Under the pieces are notes generated by a model. That model had not been told where the DNA came from. It did not search any database and saw only the letters and a program-made list of their open reading frames with translations. Source: an uncultured Collinsella sp. (GTDB lineage Bacteria > Actinomycetota > Coriobacteriia > Coriobacteriales > Coriobacteriaceae). Taken from it: a DNA stretch of 21,881 bases. Numbering within the stretch: the first letter of the stretch is position 1; every line of letters starts with the position of its first letter. Below, one piece after another: positions 17,323 to 21,881 of this stretch. Position numbers and translations under genes: made by a program. The stretch covers positions 1-21,881 of the forward strand of contig URPJ01000023.1 in assembly GCA_900549745.1 (NCBI GenBank), written 5' to 3'.

Positions 17323-17352
17323 AGGTCAGGCACCTAGTGCCTGACCTTTTTT
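17323..17352 (+). terminator. Rho-independent terminator of tRNA-Pro
   Basis: An 11-bp perfect stem (AGGTCAGGCAC with GTGCCTGACCT) closes on a 3-nt CTA loop and runs into TTTTTT then GTTTT. It ends the tRNA transcript and marks the boundary between the housekeeping run and the accessory region that reads the other way. Confidence 0.92.
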
Positions 17353-17632
17353 GTTTTAAGCAATTGCTTAATTTTGATTAAGCAACAGGGTGCCAAAAAT
17401 CTACCTGCGCGATAATCGCTTTTCGCGGTTACTTGCGCGTTTTGCACGCGCTTGAGCCGATTTATTAACGCGACATGAATCTACATACGCGTAGCTGGTA
17501 TACAGACGAGTACAGGCTGTATTTATCGCGGCGATTTACGCAGATATGGCGACTGTAACGAACTAGTGTGTCGCTGTATTTATTCCAGCAGTTCACTTGA
17601 TCTGTGGACAAGTGAGCGGTTACAACAAAACG
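17353..17632. other. AT-richer intergenic stretch with small inverted repeats, no gene seen
   Basis: No credible gene is visible here. The stretch is more AT-rich than both sides and holds several short palindromes: GCGAT-A-ATCGC (17409-17419), GCGCGT-TTTGC-ACGCGC (17435-17451) and ATCGC-G-GCGAT (17525-17535). CTGTATTTAT occurs twice (about 17517 and 17573). It separates the tRNA terminator from the convergent pilin-like genes. Regulatory, recombination or decayed origin are all possible. Confidence 0.4.
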
Positions 17633-17755
17633 CCAACCAGGATGGACTCCATACGAGGATGCCGCAAAGGTAATGGCGGGGAAGTGCGGCAGGCGCTCTG
17701 AGAGCCGCTGTATGCCCCCATTTCTCCTCAACCCGATTACCTGTACAATGAACCT
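17633..17755 (-). repeat. 123-bp repeat element, copy A, downstream of pilin-like gene 1
   Basis: This block aligns without gaps to 19363-19485, with 13 differences by my count (about 89% identity). In both places it lies about 70 bp past the stop codon of a DUF6273 pilin-like gene. On the minus strand it can fold with an outer stem AATGG / CCATT enclosing a GC-rich inner hairpin around GGCTCTCAGAGCGCC. Open frames pass through it, but substitutions do not spare any frame clearly, so a noncoding element is more likely than a gene. Confidence 0.75.
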
Positions 17756-17774
17756 CGAATTGTTTGAGTAATCG

Positions 17775-17810
17775 CCAAAAGAAAAGCCCTCGCAGGATTG
17801 CGAGGGCTTT
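17775..17810 (-). terminator. Rho-independent terminator of pilin-like gene 1
   Basis: Read on the minus strand, a 12-bp perfect stem (AAAGCCCTCGCA / TGCGAGGGCTTT) with a 4-nt loop is followed by a T-rich run (TTTTCTTTT). It lies 14 bp after the gene's stop codon. Repeat copy A lies beyond it, so the repeat is outside the main transcript. Confidence 0.88.
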
Positions 17811-17823
17811 GCGATGAAAGAGA

Positions 17824-18774
17824 TCAGAAGCAGAAAGCGGGGAGGACATAAAACGAGTCCGTCGCGCTGTAGCTGTAGCAAATACCGCCGCTTTGAACAT
17901 AGCGAAAGGATGTGGAGCTGCGCGGTCTCACGGAACGAGTCCAGTGGCTATAGCCTGATGCACCGGAATAGTTCGACCTCGTCACGCCCTTGGATTTGTA
18001 GCACTCGTACTGGATGCCGTCAGATTGCATATCCCCGTATACTTCGGTTGCCGAGAGCAGAAAAACCTTGTCGGTCGTCGCCGAGGGGGCACCGCCCCCG
18101 TTACCGCCAACGTTATCGGTTGTCTTTGTGACGGGTTTCACCTTTGACTGGAGCTCGCTGGGCAGGAGCAACCAGAGGTCACCGCTGTTGAGGCGGGTAC
18201 GGAGCTCGGACTTATCCCAACCACCGGCATTGGTGTCCGTAGCGTTCATTCTCTGGCTACCCAAGGCAGAGTTGGTCGCCTCGAACGTCAAGCCTGCCAT
18301 GCCGCTACCATCGGCCAAGTCGTCGTGGTTGATGCCGATGATACGGTACTCGAGCGTCTTGCCATTGGTCAGCTTCATCGAGAACTTGGTGCCGGCATCC
18401 ATGGCGGCCTTGGCCTTGGCGTAGGCGATAGACGATGTACCGTTCTTGGCAATGTCTTTGGCAACCGCCTCCTGCTCGTCGAGGGTCCAGTCCTTCGCGT
18501 CCTTGGCGATGGCCACCTGGACGGCCGCGGAATCGGCGCCTGCGGAGCCGCCACCGGACGCGCCTCCCTCGACGCCGCCGACCGTCCCATTGTTCACCGT
18601 GTTGCCGACCAGGTTGGACTGGTTTCGGATGGCTCCGGCCACGCCGGGTCCCGCGAACACGATGACCAGGCCGATGACGGCAATGATCAGGACGTACTCG
18701 ATAATTGATTGCCTTCGGAAGCGGGTCGTTTCAGGAGCGACCCCCCCCCGAAGGTTAATTGCCGCTGCATGCAT
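17824..18774 (-). CDS. Pilin-like surface protein 1: Flp-type prepilin segment fused to DUF6273-like domain
   Basis: This 316-residue protein begins with a 21-residue basic leader and then Q22-S-I-I-E26-Y27 and a hydrophobic helix (about 28-48). That is the type IVb (Flp) prepilin pattern, with Glu at +5 and Tyr at +6 of the mature chain, except that the residue before the cut is Arg rather than Gly. A Gly/Ser-rich linker (about 60-82) leads to a domain with YRIIGINHDD, NAGGWDKSELRTRLNSG, KVFLLSATEVY and an end in YVLPAFCF, which resembles DUF6273. True Flp pilins are only 50-80 residues, so this is more likely a minor pilin or pilus-borne adhesin. It is in frame from the first of two overlapping ATGs (18774) through a G9 run. 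AAGGGAG lies 6 bp upstream. No tad assembly genes are in the window. Confidence 0.85.
   Translation of the reverse strand: MHAAAINLRGGVAPETTRFRRQSIIEYVLIIAVIGLVIVFAGPGVAGAIRNQSNLVGNTVNNGTVGGVEGGASGGGSAGADSAAVQVAIAKDAKDWTLDEQEAVAKDIAKNGTSSIAYAKAKAAMDAGTKFSMKLTNGKTLEYRIIGINHDDLADGSGMAGLTFEATNSALGSQRMNATDTNAGGWDKSELRTRLNSGDLWLLLPSELQSKVKPVTKTTDNVGGNGGGAPSATTDKVFLLSATEVYGDMQSDGIQYECYKSKGVTRSNYSGASGYSHWTRSVRPRSSTSFRYVQSGGICYSYSATDSFYVLPAFCF
18741..18774 (-). repeat. Dual ATG plus G9 tract at the 5' end of pilin-like gene 1 (candidate phase switch)
   Basis: On the minus strand two ATGs overlap in different frames (18774-18772 and 18770-18768, in ATGCATGCAG). A run of nine G follows (C9 at 18741-18749 on the plus strand). 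With nine G the first ATG reads into the pilin frame. Seven or ten G would put the second ATG in frame; eight or eleven would leave neither. This resembles contingency loci that shift expression by slipped-strand mispairing. Confidence 0.7.
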
Positions 18775-18812
18775 ATACGGCTCCCTTCACTCGGGGTTTG
18801 CAATACGAGCCG

Positions 18813-18862
18813 AGCGTAGGGCTATTCCAAGTATTTGCAACGGTCTTGACGCTGCGGCAACG
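18813..18862 (-). promoter_or_regulatory. Candidate promoter and conserved upstream motif of pilin-like gene 1
   Basis: Minus-strand TTGCAA (18835-18840) and TACGCT (18813-18818) have a 16-bp spacer and are a weak promoter candidate. The TACGCT hexamer recurs before gene 2. CGTTGCCGCAGCG (18850-18862) matches CGTTGCCTCAGCG before gene 2 (20634-20646), 76 and 80 bp from the first ATG. Activity is inferred from the conservation only. Confidence 0.35.
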
Positions 18863-18981
18863 ATGACGGCAGGGGAGAAAGTCATGCGCTATTAGCGCGG
18901 CTATAACGTCCGCTTCGAATGCCGACCGTATTCATATCGAGGCAGCCATTTCATACCTTCAGAAAGACAACTGAAAGCCGC

Positions 18982-19016
18982 AAAAAAGCGGGACCCGGCT
19001 ATAAGCCGAACCCCGC
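18982..19016 (-). terminator. Rho-independent terminator of the RHH gene
   Basis: On the minus strand GCGGGGTTCGGCT pairs with AGCCGGGTCCCGC (13 bp, three G-T pairs) around a 3-nt loop, followed by six T. It lies about 45 bp after the stop of the small antitoxin-like gene. It leaves no room for a downstream toxin gene in the same transcript. Confidence 0.88.
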
Positions 19017-19061
19017 CCAAGAGAAGCCTTTAGAGCCGAGACAGACAACGCGTGTGGACAA

Positions 19062-19289
19062 TCACTCAGCCTCCACCGCCATGCGCACGACCTCTTCCAT
19101 CGGGTAGCGAGTGCCGCCGTCCCCGTCCAAAGCCTCGTTGTAGGCCTCGATGTCCGCCATGTCCTCAGCCTTCTCGAACGCGGCCCTTCTCACGAACTCG
19201 GAAAAGGTCATGCCCGTGGCGTCCGCATGGCCCTGAATCAAGGCCATTTCGCCCTCATCGAACTTGACCGCGATCTCGCGCATCGCCAT
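19062..19289 (-). CDS. Ribbon-helix-helix antitoxin-like protein (orphan)
   Basis: The 75-residue protein opens with MAMREIAVKFDEGEMALIQGHADATGMTFSEFVRRAAFEKAED, which has the strand-helix-turn-helix layout of ribbon-helix-helix DNA-binding antitoxins (RelB/DinJ or DUF6290-like), followed by an acidic tail suited to toxin binding. I chose the ATG at 19289 because GGGAG lies 5 bp upstream; the frame stays open farther upstream without a better site. No RelE-like toxin is seen on either side, and a terminator follows directly. It may be a toxin-less remnant, a regulator of the pilin-like genes around it, or paired with a toxin elsewhere. The RHH fold is fairly clear; the target is unknown. Confidence 0.75.
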   Translation of the reverse strand: MAMREIAVKFDEGEMALIQGHADATGMTFSEFVRRAAFEKAEDMADIEAYNEALDGDGGTRYPMEEVVRMAVEAE

Positions 19290-19362
19290 GGTCGCTCCCG
19301 TAAACGCCGTCATCGAAGTGAATCCATTATCCACCCACCGTATACGCCCCGAACTCGAAACA

Positions 19363-19485
19363 CCAAGCAGGATGGACTCTATACGAGGACGCAGCAGAGG
19401 TAATGGCGGGGGAGTGCGGCAGGCGCTCTGAGAGCCGCTGTATGACCCCATTTCTCTTCAATCCGACTACCCGTGCCATGAACCT
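19363..19485 (-). repeat. 123-bp repeat element, copy B, downstream of pilin-like gene 2
   Basis: This is the second copy of the block at 17633-17755. The core from GGTAATGGCGGGG to CGCTGTATG is nearly unchanged. It lies about 66 bp past the stop of pilin-like gene 2 and upstream of the RHH gene. A shared position after two paralogues suggests that gene and element were duplicated together, or that the element is a recombination site. Confidence 0.75.
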
Positions 19486-19503
19486 GAAGCCGTTCGTTCG
19501 GTC

Positions 19504-19539
19504 GCCAAAAGAAAGCACGCGCGGGGTAACGCGGGCTTT
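19504..19539 (-). terminator. Rho-independent terminator of pilin-like gene 2
   Basis: On the minus strand AAAGCCCGCG pairs with CGCGTGCTTT, ten positions with one C-T mismatch, around an 8-nt loop. TTTCTTTT follows. It holds the same place as the terminator of gene 1, and its 3' flank (GCCAAAAGAAA on the plus strand) is identical there. Confidence 0.7.
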
Positions 19540-19794
19540 GCGCTAGACAAGCTAGAAGCACCAGGCGGGGGAGACGCAAAACCAGCCCGGCGCGGAGTTG
19601 CTGTCCGACGGATTGCCGCTGCTGTCGACATGGAGGAAGCCCTTCGAGGCGTTCGGAAACACCGAACGCTCCCACCAACCGCTGCCAATGGCAATGGCAG
19701 AGTTGGGATTATAGTTCTCCGTCACCTTGCCTTTGAAGGCCTCGTACTGGGTGCCCTCGGAGGAAGTCCAGGGATAGGATGCCCAATAGGAGGT

Positions 19795-19800
19795 GGGGGG
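19795..19800 (-). repeat. C6 homopolymer at the 3' frameshift of pilin-like gene 2
   Basis: The minus-strand run CCCCCC joins the DUF6273 body to the last ~80 codons. With six C the protein ends early in an unrelated tail. Five or eight C would restore the frame that gives SYWASYPW and the WWERS ending seen in relatives. Confidence 0.6.
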
Positions 19801-20257
19801 CGATCTCAGAGTAGCTGAGCAGGAACAGCTTGTCCGAGGTAGCCGTCACGGCGGCGTTCTTGTTCTCATCACCGCCCCCGACATTGTTCGATAGCTTTTT
19901 GACGGCCTTCACCTTGGACTGGAAATCGGAGGGCATCAGATTCCAGATCTTGCCGGAGTTCATTTTCTGACGGAGTTCAGACTTCTCCCAACCGCCGGCG
20001 TTGGTGTCAATCGCGTTCATGGGGGACCAAATGCCCGTCGTGGTGGTGAGGAACGTGAGGCCCGCCTTGCCGGATCCGCCTGCAGGGTCATCATGATTGA
20101 TGCCGATAATGCGGTAAGTCAGCGTCTTGCCATCGGTGAGCTTCATCGAGAACTCGGTGCCGGCATCCATCGCGGCCTTCGCCTTGGCGTAGGCGGGCGA
20201 CGCCTCGCCCTTGGCGGCGATGTCCTCGGCAACTGCCTTCTGCTCACCGAGGGTCCA

Positions 20258-20279
20258 GTCCTTCGCGTGTCCTTCGCGT
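20258..20279 (-). repeat. 11-bp tandem duplication disrupting pilin-like gene 2
   Basis: GTCCTTCGCGT occurs twice in direct tandem at 20258-20268 and 20269-20279. The matching place in gene 1 has a single copy (near 18490-18500). Removing one unit restores the frame AKDAKD-WTLGEQKAV, the exact counterpart of AKDAKD-WTLDEQEAV in protein 1. Confidence 0.9.
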
Positions 20280-20523
20280 CCTTGGCGAGCGCCGCCTGGA
20301 CGGTCGCGGAACCCGCGCCGTTACCGCTGCCGGAACCGCTCGGTTCCCAAGTCCCACCTGCTGTCCCGTTTACCAATACTCCCGCCACCGTGTTGAACTG
20401 GTTCCTGATTGCCGACGAGACCCAAGGGCCGGCTATCATCACAACCAGGACGATAATCGCGATGACCAGAACGTACTCGATGGCTCCTTGGCCTCGGAGG
20501 CGGGTATTCCTAGGAGATACCCA

Positions 20524-20554
20524 CCCCCCGAAGGTTAATTGCCGCTGCATGCAT
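20524..20554 (-). repeat. Dual ATG plus G6 tract at the 5' end of pilin-like gene 2
   Basis: The two ATGs are at 20554-20552 and 20550-20548, again as ATGCATGCAG, with G6 on the minus strand (20524-20529). Here the second ATG is in the pilin frame and the first runs into a TAG soon after the G run. AAGGGAG lies 8 bp before the first and 12 bp before the second ATG, so initiation at the in-frame ATG may be weak. Confidence 0.65.
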
Positions 20555-20628
20555 ATGCGACACTCCCTTCGCATGGGGATTGATATTGCATGCAGAGCGT
20601 ACGTTAAATCGAACCGACTAGCCCGTAA

Positions 20629-20654
20629 CGTGCCGCTGAGGCAACGGCGGCACG
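20629..20654 (-). promoter_or_regulatory. Inverted repeat upstream of pilin-like gene 2, operator candidate
   Basis: CGTGCCGC (20629-20636) and GCGGCACG (20647-20654) are perfect 8-bp arms with a 10-bp spacer, 75-100 bp before the first ATG. The spacer side includes the motif CGTTGCCTCAGCG shared with gene 1. No good -35/-10 pair was found for gene 2; TACGCT at 20596-20601 (minus strand) matches the position of the gene 1 candidate. Confidence 0.4.
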
Positions 20655-20699
20655 GGTGCCCGCGCCACATAAACTGCTTGCCGTTTTGTTTCTTCAGAC

Positions 20700-21661
20700 C
20701 TACTGCCACGCCTTCGGGAGGATAACGCCGGGGGCGCAGTGATTGAAGTCACTATGATTGGCATAGGTTGGGACATTCCAATCGGAACAGTCGAGGTTTA
20801 GATTTTTGCAATAGCTAAACATGCCGAGCATATCCATAACATCTGAGGTCTTCCACCCTGGTCCAAATTTCACGCTTTTCAGCGAACTGTCGGTGGGAAA
20901 AAGGAGACGTAAATCGCCGGCTTTCCGCGTCGACCATCCGGAGATGTCAATCTCCTCGACCTTGTAAAGGTTTTTGAGCGCCGAGTCGAATTCGACGACC
21001 GAGGACGTATCCCAGCTTGAAATACTGAAGGAAGTCGCATTGCCGCAATACGCGAATGCGTGCTGCAGATTTGTGCAGTTCGACATGTCGAACTTTGCCA
21101 GATCAAAGCTCTTGCAGTTCTCCATGTACTGAAAGCAAAATGCCAACGAGTGGATTTCCATGCCATCGTCAATGGCCTTTACGGCCACGATATTATTTCT
21201 GTTAGGCCACCAGGGGGCAGTCGTCTTGCCGTCGTTTCCCACGGTCGCGGTGGCGTATCCATTTTCGAACCCCGTATACACCGCCGTCACGCGGCGGCTG
21301 TTGAGCATGTCACCGACTCTGGGGACCCCGCGGCGCTTGTAGAACATGAGGCTGTGGTCGTCCTCCGAGTACACGGCGAACGCTATCCCGTGAACGGGGT
21401 CCACGATGTCGGCGTCGGTCAACGACCCGTTGCCGCCGCCCGTGCCGCCCGACTCCCAGCTCCCCTTTGAGATTCCGTTGCCGAGCGTCCCCGCCACCGT
21501 GTTGAACTGGTTTGTGATCGCCGACGAGACCCACGGTCCCGCGATCAGCACCACCAGGACGATGATCGCGATGATCAGTACGTACTCGACTGTCGACTGC
21601 CCCTTCGGGCGGCGGGTAAATCTGGGAGATACCCCCCGAAAGGAATTTCCGCTGCATGCAT
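20700..21661 (-). CDS. Pilin-like surface protein 3: Flp-type segment fused to BspA/DUF285-like repeats; frame off at the 5' G6 tract
   Basis: After the G run the frame reads GVSPRFTRRPKG then Q-S-T-V-E-Y, a perfect Flp prepilin site, and a hydrophobic helix ending GPWVSSAITNQFNTVAG. This matches protein 2 closely. A Gly-rich linker follows, then AVYSEDDHSLMFYKRRG and a C-terminal half of degenerate repeats (CKSFDLAKFDMSNCTNLQHAFAYC, WDTSSVV, LKNLYKVEEIDISGW, MFSYCKNL) typical of BspA-like/DUF285 leucine-rich surface proteins. The body is intact to TAG at 20700. Neither ATG (21661 or 21657) is in this frame: the first needs G4 or G7, the second G5 or G8, and G6 is present. I see no other ATG or GTG close by with a binding site, so the gene appears switched off. 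A GTG at 21554 could be called as a start, but it would cut off the signal segment. Confidence 0.78.
21632..21661 (-). repeat. Dual ATG plus G6 tract at the 5' end of pilin-like gene 3 (off register)
   Basis: ATGs lie at 21661-21659 and 21657-21655 (ATGCATGCAG), with G6 on the minus strand (21632-21637). GAGAGGAG precedes the first ATG by 6 bp. The leader is one base shorter than in genes 1 and 2 between the ATGs and the run. Both ATG frames miss the pilin frame, which is open and conserved right after the run. Confidence 0.65.
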
Positions 21662-21701
21662 GTGCGGCTCCTCTCGGATTGCTTTGGCTGATGCTGCAGA
21701 G

Positions 21702-21748
21702 GATAGACGCGATTACTAAGGATGAGTCAACAATGCCGCAGCGGCATT
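21702..21748 (-). promoter_or_regulatory. Candidate promoter and palindromic operator of pilin-like gene 3
   Basis: On the minus strand TTGACT (21725-21730) is followed after 17 bp by TCTATC (21702-21707); TATCCT at 21700-21705 is an alternative -10. Just upstream is a 17-bp near-perfect palindrome, AATGCCGCAGCGGCATT (21732-21748), which would suit a dimeric regulator. Its GCCGC/GCGGC core recurs in the inverted repeat before gene 2. Confidence 0.5.
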
Positions 21749-21849
21749 CACACTAAGAGGGTAAGGCGTTCGGAGTGACATCCCGTTCCAAAACGTATAC
21801 TTGATTTAAGGCGGAGTGGAATGTGGGCGCGCAAGGAGATGCGGAATCG

Positions 21850-21881
21850 ATGAGAGCCTCAAAAAAATTACTGCAGTGTTA
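21850..21881 (+). CDS. Possible start of a plus-strand gene, cut by the window end
   Basis: An ATG at 21850 reads MRASKKLLQC to the window edge, with AAGGAG (21833-21838) 11 bp upstream. TATACT at 21796-21801 could be a -10, with a poor GTGACA -35 at 15-bp spacing. The basic-then-hydrophobic opening would suit a signal peptide, but only ten residues are visible. If real, it is divergent from pilin-like gene 3. Confidence 0.3.
   Translation, partial: MRASKKLLQC

Larger units (their letters stand above)
19552..20550 (-). pseudogene. Pilin-like surface protein 2: Flp-type segment and DUF6273-like domain, two frameshifts
   Basis: Read from the second ATG (20550), the protein starts MQRQLTFGGWVSPRNTRLRG and then Q-G-A-I-E-Y, a perfect Flp prepilin site (Gly at -1, Glu +5, Tyr +6), with a hydrophobic helix after it. 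About residue 95 an 11-bp tandem duplication (20258-20279) shifts the frame. The body then continues in another frame with YRIIGINHDD, NAGGWEKSELRQKMNSG and DKLFLLSYSEI, closely like protein 1. A second shift at a C6 run (19795-19800) moves to a third frame, which ends WWERSV...FCVSPAWCF at a TAG (19552-19554). Repaired, it would be about 330 residues. As sequenced only the prepilin part can be made. Either a decayed gene or one switched off by reversible slippage; sequencing error at the runs is a third option. Confidence 0.8.

Noticed and set aside
17600..17610. DnaA-box-like TTGTCCACA on the minus strand
   Set aside because: It is a single imperfect site with no cluster, no AT-rich unwinding element and no dnaA or dnaN nearby.
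17465..17900. Minus-strand open frames across repeat A (and 19327-19678 across repeat B) as possible small genes
   Set aside because: The two copies' substitutions change amino acids freely in every frame and the frames run into the pilin genes and terminators; a noncoding element fits better.
17633..19485. Template/variable repeat pair of a diversity-generating retroelement
   Set aside because: Differences are spread over all bases rather than at adenines, and no reverse transcriptase gene is present.

Overview
The window looks like a chromosomal segment of a high-GC Coriobacteriia gut actinobacterium, most likely Collinsella or a close relative. This is inferred from the codon usage, the gene order and the protein families; no rRNA or marker gene is present to settle it.

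Positions 79-17156 are one tightly packed, same-direction (+) run of housekeeping genes: an ABC-F ATPase, a small membrane protein, a site-2-protease-like M50 protein, scpA, scpB, an RluB-type pseudouridine synthase, cmk, a PlsC-type acyltransferase, ispH, a DUF512 radical-SAM protein, der, plsY, gpsA, rpe, an IscS/NifS-type cysteine desulfurase, a Nif3-like protein, a zinc-ribbon coiled-coil protein and coaBC. Many neighbours overlap or sit within 20 bp, so much of the run is probably co-transcribed. The themes are chromosome segregation (ScpAB), ribosome maturation and translation (ABC-F, RluB, Der), phospholipid synthesis (GpsA, PlsY, PlsC), isoprenoid and CoA synthesis (IspH, CoaBC) and Fe-S or sulfur supply. 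A tRNA-Pro(GGG) gene with its own promoter and a strong terminator closes this part.

The last ~4.5 kb (17353-21881) is accessory in character and reads mostly on the minus strand. It holds three paralogous surface-protein genes. Each begins with the same leader and a type IVb (Flp) prepilin segment, G/R-Q-x-x-x-E-Y followed by one hydrophobic helix. They then diverge: copies 1 and 2 carry a DUF6273-like domain, copy 3 a BspA/DUF285-like repeat domain. A small ribbon-helix-helix antitoxin-like gene lies between copies 1 and 2, and a 123-bp element with 89% identity follows copies 1 and 2.

The most striking observation is at the 5' ends of these three genes. Each starts with two overlapping ATG codons in different frames (ATGCATGCAG), followed about 20 bp later by a run of G (G9, G6, G6). 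Copy 1 is in frame from the first ATG. Copy 2 is in frame from the second ATG but is broken further on by an 11-bp tandem duplication and a frameshift at a C6 run. Copy 3 is out of frame from both ATGs, although its reading frame resumes intact directly after the G run. This looks like an undescribed slipped-strand phase-variation system controlling a family of pilin-anchored adhesins with swappable heads. It is inferred from one sequence; tract-length variation among reads or strains would be the decisive test.
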